From Mycobacterium sp. IDR2000157661 (GTDB lineage: Bacteria; Actinomycetota; Actinomycetes; Mycobacteriales; Mycobacteriaceae), in NCBI RefSeq assembly GCF_022317005.1, contig NZ_CP081006.1, positions 4,464,001 to 4,528,000 on the forward strand: DNA of 64,000 nt, in the 5' to 3' direction. Below are positions 15,368-22,699 of the stretch, piece after piece. The position numbers and the translations under genes were made by a program. The first letter of the stretch is position 1. Every line of letters starts with the position of its first letter. The notes under the pieces are model-generated. The model was not told the DNA's origin and searched no databases. It saw nothing but the letters and a program-made list of their open reading frames with translations.

Positions 15368-16043
15368 TCATGTCGCGGTCCGGGATGTTGTTTGGCCGGC
15401 TGCTTTCTTGCGGGCTGTGCGCTTGGCCTTCGGCGCGGCTGGCGGTGGGCTGTCGATGCAGTGGGGGCAGGCGCTTTGTAGTTGGCCGTTGACGGTGATG
15501 GCTGTTGCTGCCTGCCGTGTGCATCCTGGTAGCCGCGACTGGCATTCGTAGTTGTCGTGTTCGAGTGTGTCGGTGCGGGCTTTGCGGTTGCCGCGGGTGG
15601 TGCCTTCGCCCCATGTGGTCATGGTGTTGTCCTTGTCGGGTGTTGGTGGTAGCGGCGGCGCAGGTGCACGCTTCCGTAAGGCTCTGCGCCGCTTCGGCGA
15701 CCTTCGCCGGGTCAACGGTGCCGAACTCGTCATCGAGGAACGCGGCGGGGTCGGCGTGTGCGCGCCACACGTCGGAGGGGTCTTTGAGGTGTTCGGCGGC
15801 AAGTCTTTCTATCTCGACCGACCGCATCGCGCCGAGTTGCGCGGCGGCTTCCTCGATGGTCGCCTCGGCGTCGCGCAGTTTGGTGCGGTAGTTCGCGCTT
15901 TCCTTGCGTAGCTTGCGAACTTCTTCCTCGTACCACTCCATCGTGCGCGGCGGGCGTTCCTCGTCCGGGGTCTCGGGTTCGGTGCCAGGCAGATGGCCGG
16001 GCATCACGGTCGGCGACGGTGTGGGGTTGATGGATTCGGTCAT
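14997..16043 (-). CDS. Scaffold-like coiled-coil phage protein, probably frameshifted at its C-terminus
   Basis: An excellent ribosome-binding site (GGAGGT) and an ATGA overlap with the previous gene fix the start at 16043. Residues about 1-125 look genuine: a Pro/Glu-rich leader, then a charged coiled coil (YEEEVRKLRKESANYRTKLRD) and VERLAAEHL-type and GTVDPAKVAEAAQ segments. These are as in the small scaffold-like proteins near HNH and capsid genes of mycobacterial phages. From about 15665 leftward the frame becomes His/Arg/Pro/Gln-rich and runs without a stop through the HNH gene to 14997. The real C-terminus probably ended near 15650, in another phase. Confidence 0.5.
   Translation of the reverse strand: MTESINPTPSPTVMPGHLPGTEPETPDEERPPRTMEWYEEEVRKLRKESANYRTKLRDAEATIEEAAAQLGAMRSVEIERLAAEHLKDPSDVWRAHADPAAFLDDEFGTVDPAKVAEAAQSLTEACTCAAATTNTRQGQHHDHMGRRHHPRQPQSPHRHTRTRQLRMPVAATRMHTAGSNSHHRQRPTTKRLPPLHRQPTASRAEGQAHSPQESSRPNNIPDRDMNYHRTRRSWVTVTPEDRPAHGKARHGSTNPEQEEPDEHQPTPTSARPGHRPAAQLTHPQGISAGQVGVPGPPVNPRRRPNRHSVSGSVRVTEKRGTLAELRFHNSPITDRTLGVPFGTGGLCW
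15368..15622 (-). CDS. HNH-like mini protein, apparently lacking the catalytic HH segment
   Basis: An 84-residue basic protein starting MTTWGEGTTRGNRKARTDTLEHDNYECQ, which is like the N-terminus of phage HNH endonucleases found beside terminase genes. Cys pairs follow in CQSRLPGC and CPHC. The usual segment between them carrying the HH and N of the HNH motif is missing; it goes directly from GCTRQAATAI to LQSACPHC. The tail is Lys/Ala/Pro-rich (KAKRTARKKA). AAGGA 7 bases before ATG 15622 supports the start. It is probably a deleted, DNA-binding-only remnant. Confidence 0.55.
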   Translation of the reverse strand: MTTWGEGTTRGNRKARTDTLEHDNYECQSRLPGCTRQAATAITVNGQLQSACPHCIDSPPPAAPKAKRTARKKAAGQTTSRTAT

Positions 16044-16456
16044 GGGGTTACCTCCAGGATTTGGATTTCTAACTGCGGCCAACGGCGGTTACGGACGCCG
16101 GTGGTCAAAAATGTGACTGCGGTGAATAGTTCGTCGGGCAGCGTGTAGCCGAGATGCGCCAGCAGTGTGCGTTCGGTGTCGGTGGCGGGCCGTGCGGCGG
16201 CGCGTAGGGTGCTCATCCCGGCCCGTGTCAGCACTGTTCGGGCCCGCGTCCTTGCTGCGGCGAGTTCGTCGGGGTCGCTGGTGCCCCACACGGCGGGCGT
16301 GTCGAACTGGTGCAATTGGCGGCGTTGGAAGTCGGCGGCTTGCGTCGAGTCCTCGGCGCGCTGAACGTCGTCGGGCAAATACTCGAAGACCAGGATGCCG
16401 CGGGGGTCGGTTCCTGCGGCGGCGCGGGCCAACTGCGGGCCGATGGTGTCGGTCAT
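16040..16456 (-). CDS. Island hypothetical protein
   Basis: A 138-residue soluble protein that I do not recognise. It has a helix-rich composition with many Ala and Arg, a VWGTSDPDELAAARTRARTVL segment and a C-terminal FLTTGVRNRRWPQLEI. It is coupled by ATGA overlaps at both ends, with the 118-residue gene before it and the scaffold-like gene after it, so it belongs to the same leftward operon. No signal peptide, membrane helix or metal motif is visible. Confidence 0.65.
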   Translation of the reverse strand: MTDTIGPQLARAAAGTDPRGILVFEYLPDDVQRAEDSTQAADFQRRQLHQFDTPAVWGTSDPDELAAARTRARTVLTRAGMSTLRAAARPATDTERTLLAHLGYTLPDELFTAVTFLTTGVRNRRWPQLEIQILEVTP

Positions 16457-16809
16457 GACTCGTTGCCGAACTGTGTGACTGACTTGCGTGTTTCCTCGAG
16501 CTCCTCAACCAGGCGGTCGACTGCGAGATCCTCACCCTGAGTCCCAACGGCCATCGTCGCGAACTGCTCCAAAAGGGCCAGGAACACGACGTGCCAACGC
16601 CTGTCGGTGTAGCGGTCGCACCAGAAGTGCTCAAACGTCGCGGCGAAACTCTGGTCGCGGCTGACGTAGCGGTGCACAAGGTCGGCTACGAGGGCGCGCT
16701 CCGCGTTAGTCGGTTGTATCGAGTCGAGCACGTCACCGAGACGCGGATCGAGCGGGTCCGGTGGCGGGGTCATGTCCCAGTCGGGCGGATATGAGTTGTT
16801 GTCGGTCAT
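16453..16809 (-). CDS. Island hypothetical protein, acidic
   Basis: A 118-residue acidic soluble protein without a recognised family. A Pro-rich start (YPPDWDMTPPPDPLDPRLG) precedes a helical body with HRYVSRDQSFAATFEHFWCDRYTDRRW. It overlaps the ATPase gene upstream and the next gene downstream by four bases each. The position directly after the replication ATPase suggests an accessory part in replication or its control, which is an inference. Confidence 0.65.
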   Translation of the reverse strand: MTDNNSYPPDWDMTPPPDPLDPRLGDVLDSIQPTNAERALVADLVHRYVSRDQSFAATFEHFWCDRYTDRRWHVVFLALLEQFATMAVGTQGEDLAVDRLVEELEETRKSVTQFGNES

Positions 16810-18311
16810 GCGTTGTTCCTTTCTGTTGTTCGAGCGGTGCAGTCGTCCCGGTGGTTGCCGTTGGTTGCGTAGTAGGTGCCGCAGCCGGGGCAGAACGTGT
16901 TGTTCTTGGCGAGGATTCTCAGGACGCGGGCGGTCTGACCGGGCGTCTCAGCGGTCAAGCCGCCGAGCGGCTGTGCGCCAGTCGCGCCCGTCGCGAGGTG
17001 TTGGCGGGACAGGTCCTGCCTGTCTTCTCTGTCAGATTTCGGCGCAACACCGCAACAGTCCTGCTCAACCGTGGTGTCGGGTGTTGCGAGTTGCGCAGGG
17101 TCCGGCAGAAGGTCGGACTCATCGGGCAGCTGCTCACCGATAACCCAGCGCGCCGGCTTCCCGCGTTTGTCTTCCAAGTTCCGCAGATACCCGCCCTCGG
17201 CGGCCATCCGCACCCGCCTGCTGGCGTTGGACTTATCGAGTTTTAGTTCCTCGGCGATGCTGCGCAGCGTGACGCCTTCCTCGGACGCCAACGCGGCGAC
17301 CGCGGCGACGGTGTCGCGCACCGTCTTCGGCACGGTCTGTCCGACGCCCTCGGTGATGGTGTCGGCTACCAACTCGCGCACCACCGCATAGTCATCGACG
17401 GTTGCAATGATGCGGCCGTCGTCGTCGCGGTCCCGGCTGGCCTGGTGCAGCACCGCATGTGCGCGGATCAGCGCGAGCAGCGAAGCGAAGTCGCGGCGCA
17501 ACCGCACAGCGACCGGCGCCACCTGTTCGGCGAGCCGCCGCCCGTACGGGATCGTGACTCGATTGTCTTGTTCAGCGAGCCAGCGTTGCAGTTCGTGCCA
17601 TTCTTCGAGTTCACGCCCGCCGCCGGATTCGGCGGCAATCTCTAGCAGCACCCGCGCTGTCTGTTCGCGTGAATCATCAGTGGCAAGCGACAAAATCCGC
17701 GTCTCGTTCTCCGCGTGAACCTGCGTCTTCGTCGTGGTGAAAATCAGGTTCGTCGGACCCTGCTTGACGATTTTCTTCGTGGTGAAACCGCCATCTTTGC
17801 CGCGCACGGTGACCGCGTAGTCGATGCGGCCCTCCGACAACAGCGACCGCACGAAGTAGCTCGTCATGTCGTCTTCGACACCCTCACGCAGCGCCGTTAT
17901 CTCATAGACGATGAGCGTGCGGTGCGCGTACTCCTCCGTCGAATAGACCAGCGCCCGCTCACTCATCGCGGTGAACTCGAGATAGGCGTCGCGTGGGAAC
18001 ATCTTGGCCACCGTCTCAACGGTGTAGGACTTGCCCGACGCCGAATGGCCTTTCACTCCTGCGGATACCTGTTTGTCGAGCAGCCGCGAAGTCAGCACCA
18101 GATACAGCGTCTGCGCGAGCCGTTCCTCACCGACCAGTCCCCGCGTTCGTACCTCGGCGGCGACCCGGTCAAGGATTCGCCGCAACAGCGCAAGGGTCGG
18201 CACCTCACTTGAACTGGGCTGTTGCGGTGTTGCGCTGTTGTCCGGGGGGATATAAAGCAGCGTGTCGTCGGGTGGCGTTGCGCCGGTTAGACCTTCAAGG
18301 AATCCGCTCAC
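16806..18311 (-). CDS. P-loop ATPase, replication type, with C-terminal winged helix and zinc motif
   Basis: A 501-residue protein. Walker A is GHSASGKS (residues 88-95). A hydrophobic strand ending in Glu (LIVYE, about 133-137) is the likely Walker B, TNLIFTTTK near 187-195 a sensor, and NETRILSL near 202-209 carries an arginine-finger candidate. A winged-helix-like segment (GVTLRSIAEELKLDKSNASRRV) follows near residue 350. A CPGC-x-H-x3-C type zinc motif is near the end. The layout fits the primase-helicase-like ATPases of phages and integrative elements. No primase catalytic domain is seen, so function as a helicase loader or replication initiator is inferred. Confidence 0.75.
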   Translation of the reverse strand: MSGFLEGLTGATPPDDTLLYIPPDNSATPQQPSSSEVPTLALLRRILDRVAAEVRTRGLVGEERLAQTLYLVLTSRLLDKQVSAGVKGHSASGKSYTVETVAKMFPRDAYLEFTAMSERALVYSTEEYAHRTLIVYEITALREGVEDDMTSYFVRSLLSEGRIDYAVTVRGKDGGFTTKKIVKQGPTNLIFTTTKTQVHAENETRILSLATDDSREQTARVLLEIAAESGGGRELEEWHELQRWLAEQDNRVTIPYGRRLAEQVAPVAVRLRRDFASLLALIRAHAVLHQASRDRDDDGRIIATVDDYAVVRELVADTITEGVGQTVPKTVRDTVAAVAALASEEGVTLRSIAEELKLDKSNASRRVRMAAEGGYLRNLEDKRGKPARWVIGEQLPDESDLLPDPAQLATPDTTVEQDCCGVAPKSDREDRQDLSRQHLATGATGAQPLGGLTAETPGQTARVLRILAKNNTFCPGCGTYYATNGNHRDDCTARTTERNNA

Positions 18312-18796
18312 AGTTCACCGCCCCGAAGCGCGGCGAGCCGGTCAGCGCAGTCGCGCACCTGGGCGGCGGCTTGTGCCGCCAACGGTGCGAGGTCGGCCTC
18401 CGCGGACGACTCAGCGGCCGATTGCAGAGCCGCACCGGCCGATTCGGTGAGCCGACGCAGCCGTTCGGCGACCGCCGCAGCGGCGTAGTGGCGCGCCGCT
18501 GAGCCGCAGGCACCCGCCGTCGTCGCCGACGCCAACGTGACACCTAGTTGCCGGTCGAGCTTGCCCTCACGGCGCAACTCATCAGCGACCAACTGCGGGG
18601 ACGGCGGCACACCCGCGGCCGACAGACGGCGCACCGCCGAAAGAATTGGCGACAACGGCCAATCAACGTCGTCGTCGGACACGTGCGCCAACACCGTGCA
18701 CGCCTCAGCGGGCGTCGAGTACAGGAGCGCCGCGATAAGGAGCTCAGCTACGCCGGGCGGGGGACCGATGGGGCGAATTTGTTGTGCTGTACTCAT
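18308..18796 (-). CDS. DnaB N-terminal-like protein
   Basis: A 162-residue protein. After a short leader the sequence AELLIAALLYSTPAEACTVL, a PLSPILSAVRRL helix and PSPQLVADELRREG follow the N-terminal domain of replicative helicase DnaB, which binds primase. The helicase ATPase domain itself is absent; the ATPase is encoded by the next gene, overlapping by ATGA. The pair could therefore work as a split helicase or loader for element replication. ATG 18796 was chosen because the frame before it has no conserved content. Confidence 0.7.
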   Translation of the reverse strand: MSTAQQIRPIGPPPGVAELLIAALLYSTPAEACTVLAHVSDDDVDWPLSPILSAVRRLSAAGVPPSPQLVADELRREGKLDRQLGVTLASATTAGACGSAARHYAAAAVAERLRRLTESAGAALQSAAESSAEADLAPLAAQAAAQVRDCADRLAALRGGEL

Positions 18797-18942
18797 GCCG
18801 CCGACACCGCCTCGCTGCGGAGGTGACGCCAACAAACCGCTCCGGCAAGCCGAGACACGCTGCGATGCGCCCATACTCTGCGCCGGCAGCGTCGGCACCG
18901 AACGGTAGTATCTGTTGTGCGGGTGGTGGTGACATCTGCTAG

Positions 18943-18969
18943 GTCCGGGCCTTCTGCGGAGGCCCGGAC
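18943..18969 (-). terminator. Hairpin downstream of the excisionase gene
   Basis: Perfect 10-base arms at 18943-18952 and 18960-18969 with a 7-base loop, 36 bases past the excisionase stop. The plus-strand tail TTCTATTTG is T-rich, so it may also work rightward. It would separate int/xis transcripts from the replication operon. Confidence 0.65.
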
Positions 18970-19004
18970 TTCTATTTGCGGCGGCTGCTCAGCGAGTCTG
19001 CATG

Positions 19005-19196
19005 TCACGACGCACCGCCGATTGGCTGCATTGAGGCGTCGATTTCGTCGATGCGGAGGCGGATCAACCGGTTACCGGAGCGGTATCCACGCAGACGGCC
19101 ATCGGCGATCATGGCGCGGACAGTTCGGTCTGTTACGCCGAGGTACTCGGCGGCTTGGAGGATGGTGACATATCGGTGCCGTATGGGGTCAGGCAT
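19005..19196 (-). CDS. xis: Excisionase-like HTH protein
   Basis: A 63-residue DNA-binding protein. The whole length is one MerR/excisionase-type helix-turn-helix: YVTILQAAEYLGVTDRTVRAMIADGRLRG, then the wing GYRSGNRLIRL. Proteins of this type (Xis, AlpA) bind near attP and direct the integrase to excise. GGGAG 6 bases before ATG 19196 supports the start. It sits between the integrase and the replication operon, as in phiRv1 and phiRv2. Confidence 0.85.
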   Translation of the reverse strand: MPDPIRHRYVTILQAAEYLGVTDRTVRAMIADGRLRGYRSGNRLIRLRIDEIDASMQPIGGAS

Positions 19197-19457
19197 GTGC
19201 GTCTCCCAGGGAGCGCGAGAGTGCGGAGTTCGTGAGCGCATATCGCCGCCGTCCGCACTACACGGGCACTGCGATTCGCTGCTCGACGTAACTCCACCGG
19301 GGAGACGCGCTCAGGCCACCTGGACCGTAAACGCCCCTTTCGGTTGACCGCCTGGGTCGCACCTACTCGGGTAAGCAGTGGCTAGTTTACTCAGCTTTCC
19401 GCAGTTTTCAGCTTGACCGCGCCGGGTCGGCGTGTCGCTTCGCGAAGAGGCAAACGC
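19197..19457. promoter_or_regulatory. Control region between integrase and excisionase genes
   Basis: A 261-bp stretch without a gene. It contains two similar blocks, TTGACCGCCTGGGTCG at 19344-19359 and TTGACCGCGCCGGGTCG at 19413-19429, about 69 bases apart and in the same orientation. They could be regulator sites or promoter elements. The excisionase promoter should lie here. Confidence 0.4.
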
Positions 19458-20582
19458 TCAACCATTCGCCAGTTTGGATAGCAGCGCGGCGATTTCGCGG
19501 TCGCGTCCTTTTGCGCGGTGCTGGTATCGCATCGCTGCGGCGGGAGTTGAATGCCCGAGTCGCGCCATCAGTTCGGCCAACGTCGCGCCGGTTGCTGCGG
19601 CGAGGACAGCGCCGGAGTGACGTAGGTCGTGCCAGCGGAGGTCAGGGCGCTTGGCTTTACTGCGTGCTGTGTAGAAGCGGCGATACAACGTGGCCGGTGC
19701 GAGGTGCCCGCCGTGCGCGGCCGGGAACAGCAGCCCGTCAGGCTCTTTGGCGACGAACCGCTTTAGGTGGTCCGCGAGCGCGGGCAGCAGGTGGGGCGGT
19801 ATCGCCACGTCGCGGACGCCGGCCTCAGACTTTGGTGTGGTCACTTGGAAGCCGTCATCTGTGCGGACTACTGCGCGCTCGACGCGGACAACTTCGTCGG
19901 TGAAGTCAATGTCGCGGCGGCGCAACTCGGTGAGTTCGCCGAACCTCAGCGCGCACCACGCGGCCAGCAGCACCATTGCGCGGTATTGCTCGGGCATCTC
20001 AGCGGTAATCACTTCTATTTCGTCGAGCGACGCAGGTCGGATCTTGTGTACTCGCTTGGCGTTGCCTGCCCCGCGAATCACGCACGGGTTCGCGCTGATT
20101 TTTCCGTCGCTGGCGGCGGTACCCATGATGGTGCGCAACAGCCCGTAAGCGTGCGCCCGCAGCGTGGGGGTTTTCTTGCCTAGTTTGGCGTGCCAGTCGC
20201 GCACATCGTCGGCGGTGATTGATGCGATGGGCCTCGAACCGAGTTTGGGGAGTATGTGGTCGTCTAGCAGCATCCGGTAGTGCTCATGCGTGCGCGGTTT
20301 CAGGTCACGGTTTTCTAGCCAGCGGTCGGCGTAGGTTCGCAAAGTCAATTTCGGCTGGGGTGTCTCGTCGGCCTCGGGCGGTACCCACGATTTGCGAATG
20401 ATTTCGGACTGCCGCAGCGACAGCCACCCGCGAGCGTCCTTCTCCGTCAGGAACGTCCTAGGTGCCGAATACCGGCGCCCATCGGGGCCGCGGTACATCG
20501 CCCGGTACCGGCCGCTGGGGAGCTTGTGGGCGGTACCGAACGCGCCGCGCTTCTGCGGCTTTCGGCCTTCTCCTCGCACCAC
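19458..20582 (-). CDS. int: Tyrosine site-specific integrase
   Basis: A 374-residue tyrosine recombinase of complete length. It has an N-terminal arm-binding region (GRYRAMYRGPDGRRY), a SAM-like core-binding domain (LTLRTYADRWLENR up to about residue 165), then the catalytic domain. There the catalytic set can be read: Arg in CALRFGELTEL, Lys in TTPKSEAG, His-x2-Arg in WHDLRHSG, His in RLGHST and the nucleophile Tyr in MRYQHRA. It integrates the element into the 3' end of tRNA-Val(GAC). It lies 170 bases from attR and starts at GTG 20582. Confidence 0.95.
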   Translation of the reverse strand: MVRGEGRKPQKRGAFGTAHKLPSGRYRAMYRGPDGRRYSAPRTFLTEKDARGWLSLRQSEIIRKSWVPPEADETPQPKLTLRTYADRWLENRDLKPRTHEHYRMLLDDHILPKLGSRPIASITADDVRDWHAKLGKKTPTLRAHAYGLLRTIMGTAASDGKISANPCVIRGAGNAKRVHKIRPASLDEIEVITAEMPEQYRAMVLLAAWCALRFGELTELRRRDIDFTDEVVRVERAVVRTDDGFQVTTPKSEAGVRDVAIPPHLLPALADHLKRFVAKEPDGLLFPAAHGGHLAPATLYRRFYTARSKAKRPDLRWHDLRHSGAVLAAATGATLAELMARLGHSTPAAAMRYQHRAKGRDREIAALLSKLANG

Positions 20583-20751
20583 TGCGATACCTCGCTGAAT
20601 ACTGGCGTGAACTCGTGAACTCGTTGTGAGCTAACGAAACTGTATCAACTTTCCGCGAGATTCCGCGTGACTGCGCTACACTGTGTCGGGTCAGGGCAGG
20701 TAGATCCACTATTTGCGCTGGTCAACCCACAACTGCTAGCAAACTGATTGA

Positions 20752-20779
20752 ACTGGTTCAATCCCAGTATCGCGCACCA
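20752..20779 (+). repeat. attR core of the integrated element
   Basis: An exact copy of 12577-12604, the 3' 28 bases of tRNA-Val(GAC) including CCA. The rest of the tRNA is missing, so it is not a tRNA gene. The chromosomal sequence that originally followed the tRNA gene resumes at 20780. Confidence 0.92.
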
Positions 20780-21056
20780 GCATTGCCGCACGTCTGGGCT
20801 GGTCGACCGAATGCTGACCGCGTGTGAGTGTCGCAAGGCGACCCGGGGAACTCGGGAGCGCGGCGTAGGGGGTCATGTTCGCGTTCGGTGATCGACGGTC
20901 GCTACTGACGATGGAAGCCATTGGCGGCGTTGAGGCCGTCGGCCACCCGTCTCTTGTCGAAGATGGCCGACAGTCATATACCAGGTCTGTCGACCACCGC
21001 TGCCCCCGCCAGCAGAGACACTGACGGGGGCAGGTGGCGTCTTGTAGCTCGCGGAG
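20780..21056. other. Chromosomal intergenic sequence beyond attR
   Basis: A 277-bp stretch with no believable coding sequence. It holds the terminator of the leftward WGxxGxxG gene and little else that I can see. Confidence 0.55.
21000..21033 (-). terminator. Hairpin terminator of the WGxxGxxG protein gene
   Basis: Arms CTGCCCCCG (21000-21008) and CGGGGGCAG (21025-21033). One mismatch and three more pairs follow inside, leaving an 8-base loop. It lies 23 bases after the stop codon of the leftward gene. Confidence 0.7.
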
Positions 21057-21365
21057 TTACACGCGCCCGGTGGGATTCGCCGGCCCGGCACCCGTGGGGC
21101 CAGTAGCTGTGGTCCCAGAAACGCCACGGGTGGCGGGATAGTCGGCGTCCTTGCGCCGCTTCAGTCCGAGCAGCCCGAGCAGGCCGAGCAGGCCCGCGAG
21201 ACCCCACAGGCCGTTGTCACCGCCGTCGTCCTCTGTCTCGGCCTGAGCGACGGTCGTGGTCGTTGTCGCCGGCGCGGGCGCGCTCAACTCGGTGGCATTG
21301 GCGACCCCAGCACCGCCGAACAGCAGCACCAGAGTGGTGGCCGCGGTCGCAACTGTCTTCTGCAT
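21057..21365 (-). CDS. WGxxGxxG-type small exported membrane protein
   Basis: A 102-residue protein. A signal peptide (about residues 1-25) is followed by a Thr/Ala-rich acidic linker, then WGLAGLLGLLGLLGLKRRKD, the WGxxGxxG motif with a Leu/Gly transmembrane helix and a basic stop. The C-terminal 30 residues are Thr/Gly/Pro-rich. This resembles sorting-tag-like helices seen in bacteria, but no sorting enzyme is near. GAAGGAGCACGAC precedes ATG 21365, so AAGGAG supports the start. Confidence 0.8.
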   Translation of the reverse strand: MQKTVATAATTLVLLFGGAGVANATELSAPAPATTTTTVAQAETEDDGGDNGLWGLAGLLGLLGLLGLKRRKDADYPATRGVSGTTATGPTGAGPANPTGRV

Positions 21366-21609
21366 GTCGTGCTCCTTCTAGTATGGGAAGCGATAAGCCT
21401 CGAGGCTGGTGCTGAACCCGCCGACTCGCGTTGCTCTATTGCCAATGCGTGCGCAGCTAAACCACAGCTTCAGTCGCTGCATTGGGATGGTGGACGAAAC
21501 CGCACGTCATGCCGGTTGTGTGACAGTTCCCACACGGCTGGCCATGAGCAGCCAGCAATCGATGCGGAAACGGTGCGCGGGAGGGGGGAGCAATCTGCAT
21601 ACTTGAGCT

Positions 21610-22344
21610 GTGGAGAAACTTCCGCCGACCAGAATGGAAGGCTTCGCGCCGGAATCAGACACCGGCACCGACGGGGTCGCCCCGGGGCCGCTGGACAAGG
21701 CGCTGCTGGGTGGCCTACCCCAACGAGTGGGTCGCTTCGAGTACCGCTACGACACCGACACTTGGACGTGGTCAGACACGGTCGCACGGATTCACGGATA
21801 CGAACCCGGCGAGGTCGAACCGACCACCGAGCTCGTATTGAGCCACAAACACCCCGACGACCTCGAACTGATCAAGGGATTGCTGAACCGTTCGTCAGCA
21901 CCGTTCGCCGGGCGACACCGCATCATCACCAACTCCGGGAAGACGCGTCGAGTGGTCGTGGTGGGTGAGATAGTGACCGACAGCAGCGGCGAGGTGGAGG
22001 CCACCCGCGGCTTCTACATCGACGTGACGGCCGCCGTCGAACAGGATGTGCAGGACTCAATCGGACACAAACTTGACGACATCGTGGCCCACCGGGCAGT
22101 CATCGAGCAGGCCAAGGGCATGTTGATGTTGGCCTACGACATCGACTCCGACGCTGCATTCGACGTGTTGCGGTGGCGTTCCCAAGAGCTGAACATCAAA
22201 CTCAATGAGGTCGCCAAGACTCTGGTAGAGGAAATGCCGCGACTCTCGGACATGCGAGCGAAGCCGGGAAGCCGAATCGATCACTTCTTGCTCACCCTGG
22301 AAAACGAGCACACCTGCCGTGGTCGTAACGCGCTCGACGGGTGA
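21610..22344 (+). CDS. PAS and ANTAR domain regulator
   Basis: A 244-residue protein, the second ANTAR regulator in the window. Residues about 40-140 are a PAS/PAC sensor (FEYRYDTDTWTWSD, HPDDLE, TRGFYIDVT). Residues about 155-215 are an ANTAR RNA-binding domain with AVIEQAKGMLM and AFDVLRWRSQELN. A transcription-antitermination role is expected from the family. Its signal, perhaps redox or light via a cofactor, and its target RNA are unknown. The start at TTG or GTG near 21610 is not certain; an in-frame ATG lies at 21634. Confidence 0.85.
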   Translation: MEKLPPTRMEGFAPESDTGTDGVAPGPLDKALLGGLPQRVGRFEYRYDTDTWTWSDTVARIHGYEPGEVEPTTELVLSHKHPDDLELIKGLLNRSSAPFAGRHRIITNSGKTRRVVVVGEIVTDSSGEVEATRGFYIDVTAAVEQDVQDSIGHKLDDIVAHRAVIEQAKGMLMLAYDIDSDAAFDVLRWRSQELNIKLNEVAKTLVEEMPRLSDMRAKPGSRIDHFLLTLENEHTCRGRNALDG

Positions 22345-22699
22345 CTGAGGGTCGAGCCACGCACCCTGCGACCACAGCCGCTTCTCTTCGGGTTTGCACG
22401 GGGCATTCTCAGCTCACTCTCGGACTGCATTCGTACCGTCTTCTGTAACGGCCCGCCGCTTGTGTTCCCCCGACGGCGGCGGGCCGCCCTCCATCGCCGC
22501 GAACGACGGCAGATCGCTGACGACTTGACGTCAAGGCAGGAATCAGGGATACCCCTAGCGTCCGCGGAAGGGGAACTCGCCGTGCGGCTTGCGGTTCGAC
22601 AGGGCGTTGGGCTGAGGCGAAAACACCCGTCCCTCGCGCCCCACCTACTAGGCTCAGGCAAACACCGAAAACGGGGTGTCACGACCAAGGGGTGAAGTC
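22345..22699. other. Intergenic region with a hairpin
   Basis: A 355-bp stretch between the PAS-ANTAR gene and a secreted-protein gene. I see no credible coding sequence. It contains one clear hairpin, at 22449-22486. A promoter for the rightward gene is expected in the second half. Confidence 0.55.
22449..22486 (+). terminator. Hairpin in the gap after the PAS-ANTAR gene
   Basis: Perfect 11-base arms CGGCCCGCCGC (22449-22459) and GCGGCGGGCCG (22476-22486) with a 16-base loop. It has no U-run. It could be the terminator of the PAS-ANTAR gene, or an RNA element upstream of the next gene. Confidence 0.5.

Larger units (their letters stand above)
12577..20779. mobile_element. 8.2-kb integrated phage-like element in tRNA-Val
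   Basis: It is bounded by the 28-bp att repeats, with a tyrosine integrase next to attR and a winged-helix/MerR-type excisionase beside it. The leftward operon encodes a DnaB-N-like protein and a P-loop ATPase, then small hypotheticals, a scaffold-like coiled-coil gene, an HNH-like mini gene, a candidate toxin-antitoxin pair and DUF6941. Three paralogous small genes face the other way behind attL. No capsid, terminase, portal, tail or lysis genes are present. M. tuberculosis phiRv2 occupies a tRNA-Val gene in the same neighbourhood and has a similar int-xis-replication order, so this is a phiRv-like remnant or a phage satellite. Confidence 0.9.

Noticed and set aside
20752..20779. A second tRNA-Val gene
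   Set aside because: Only the 3' 28 bases are present; it is the attR copy of the repeat.
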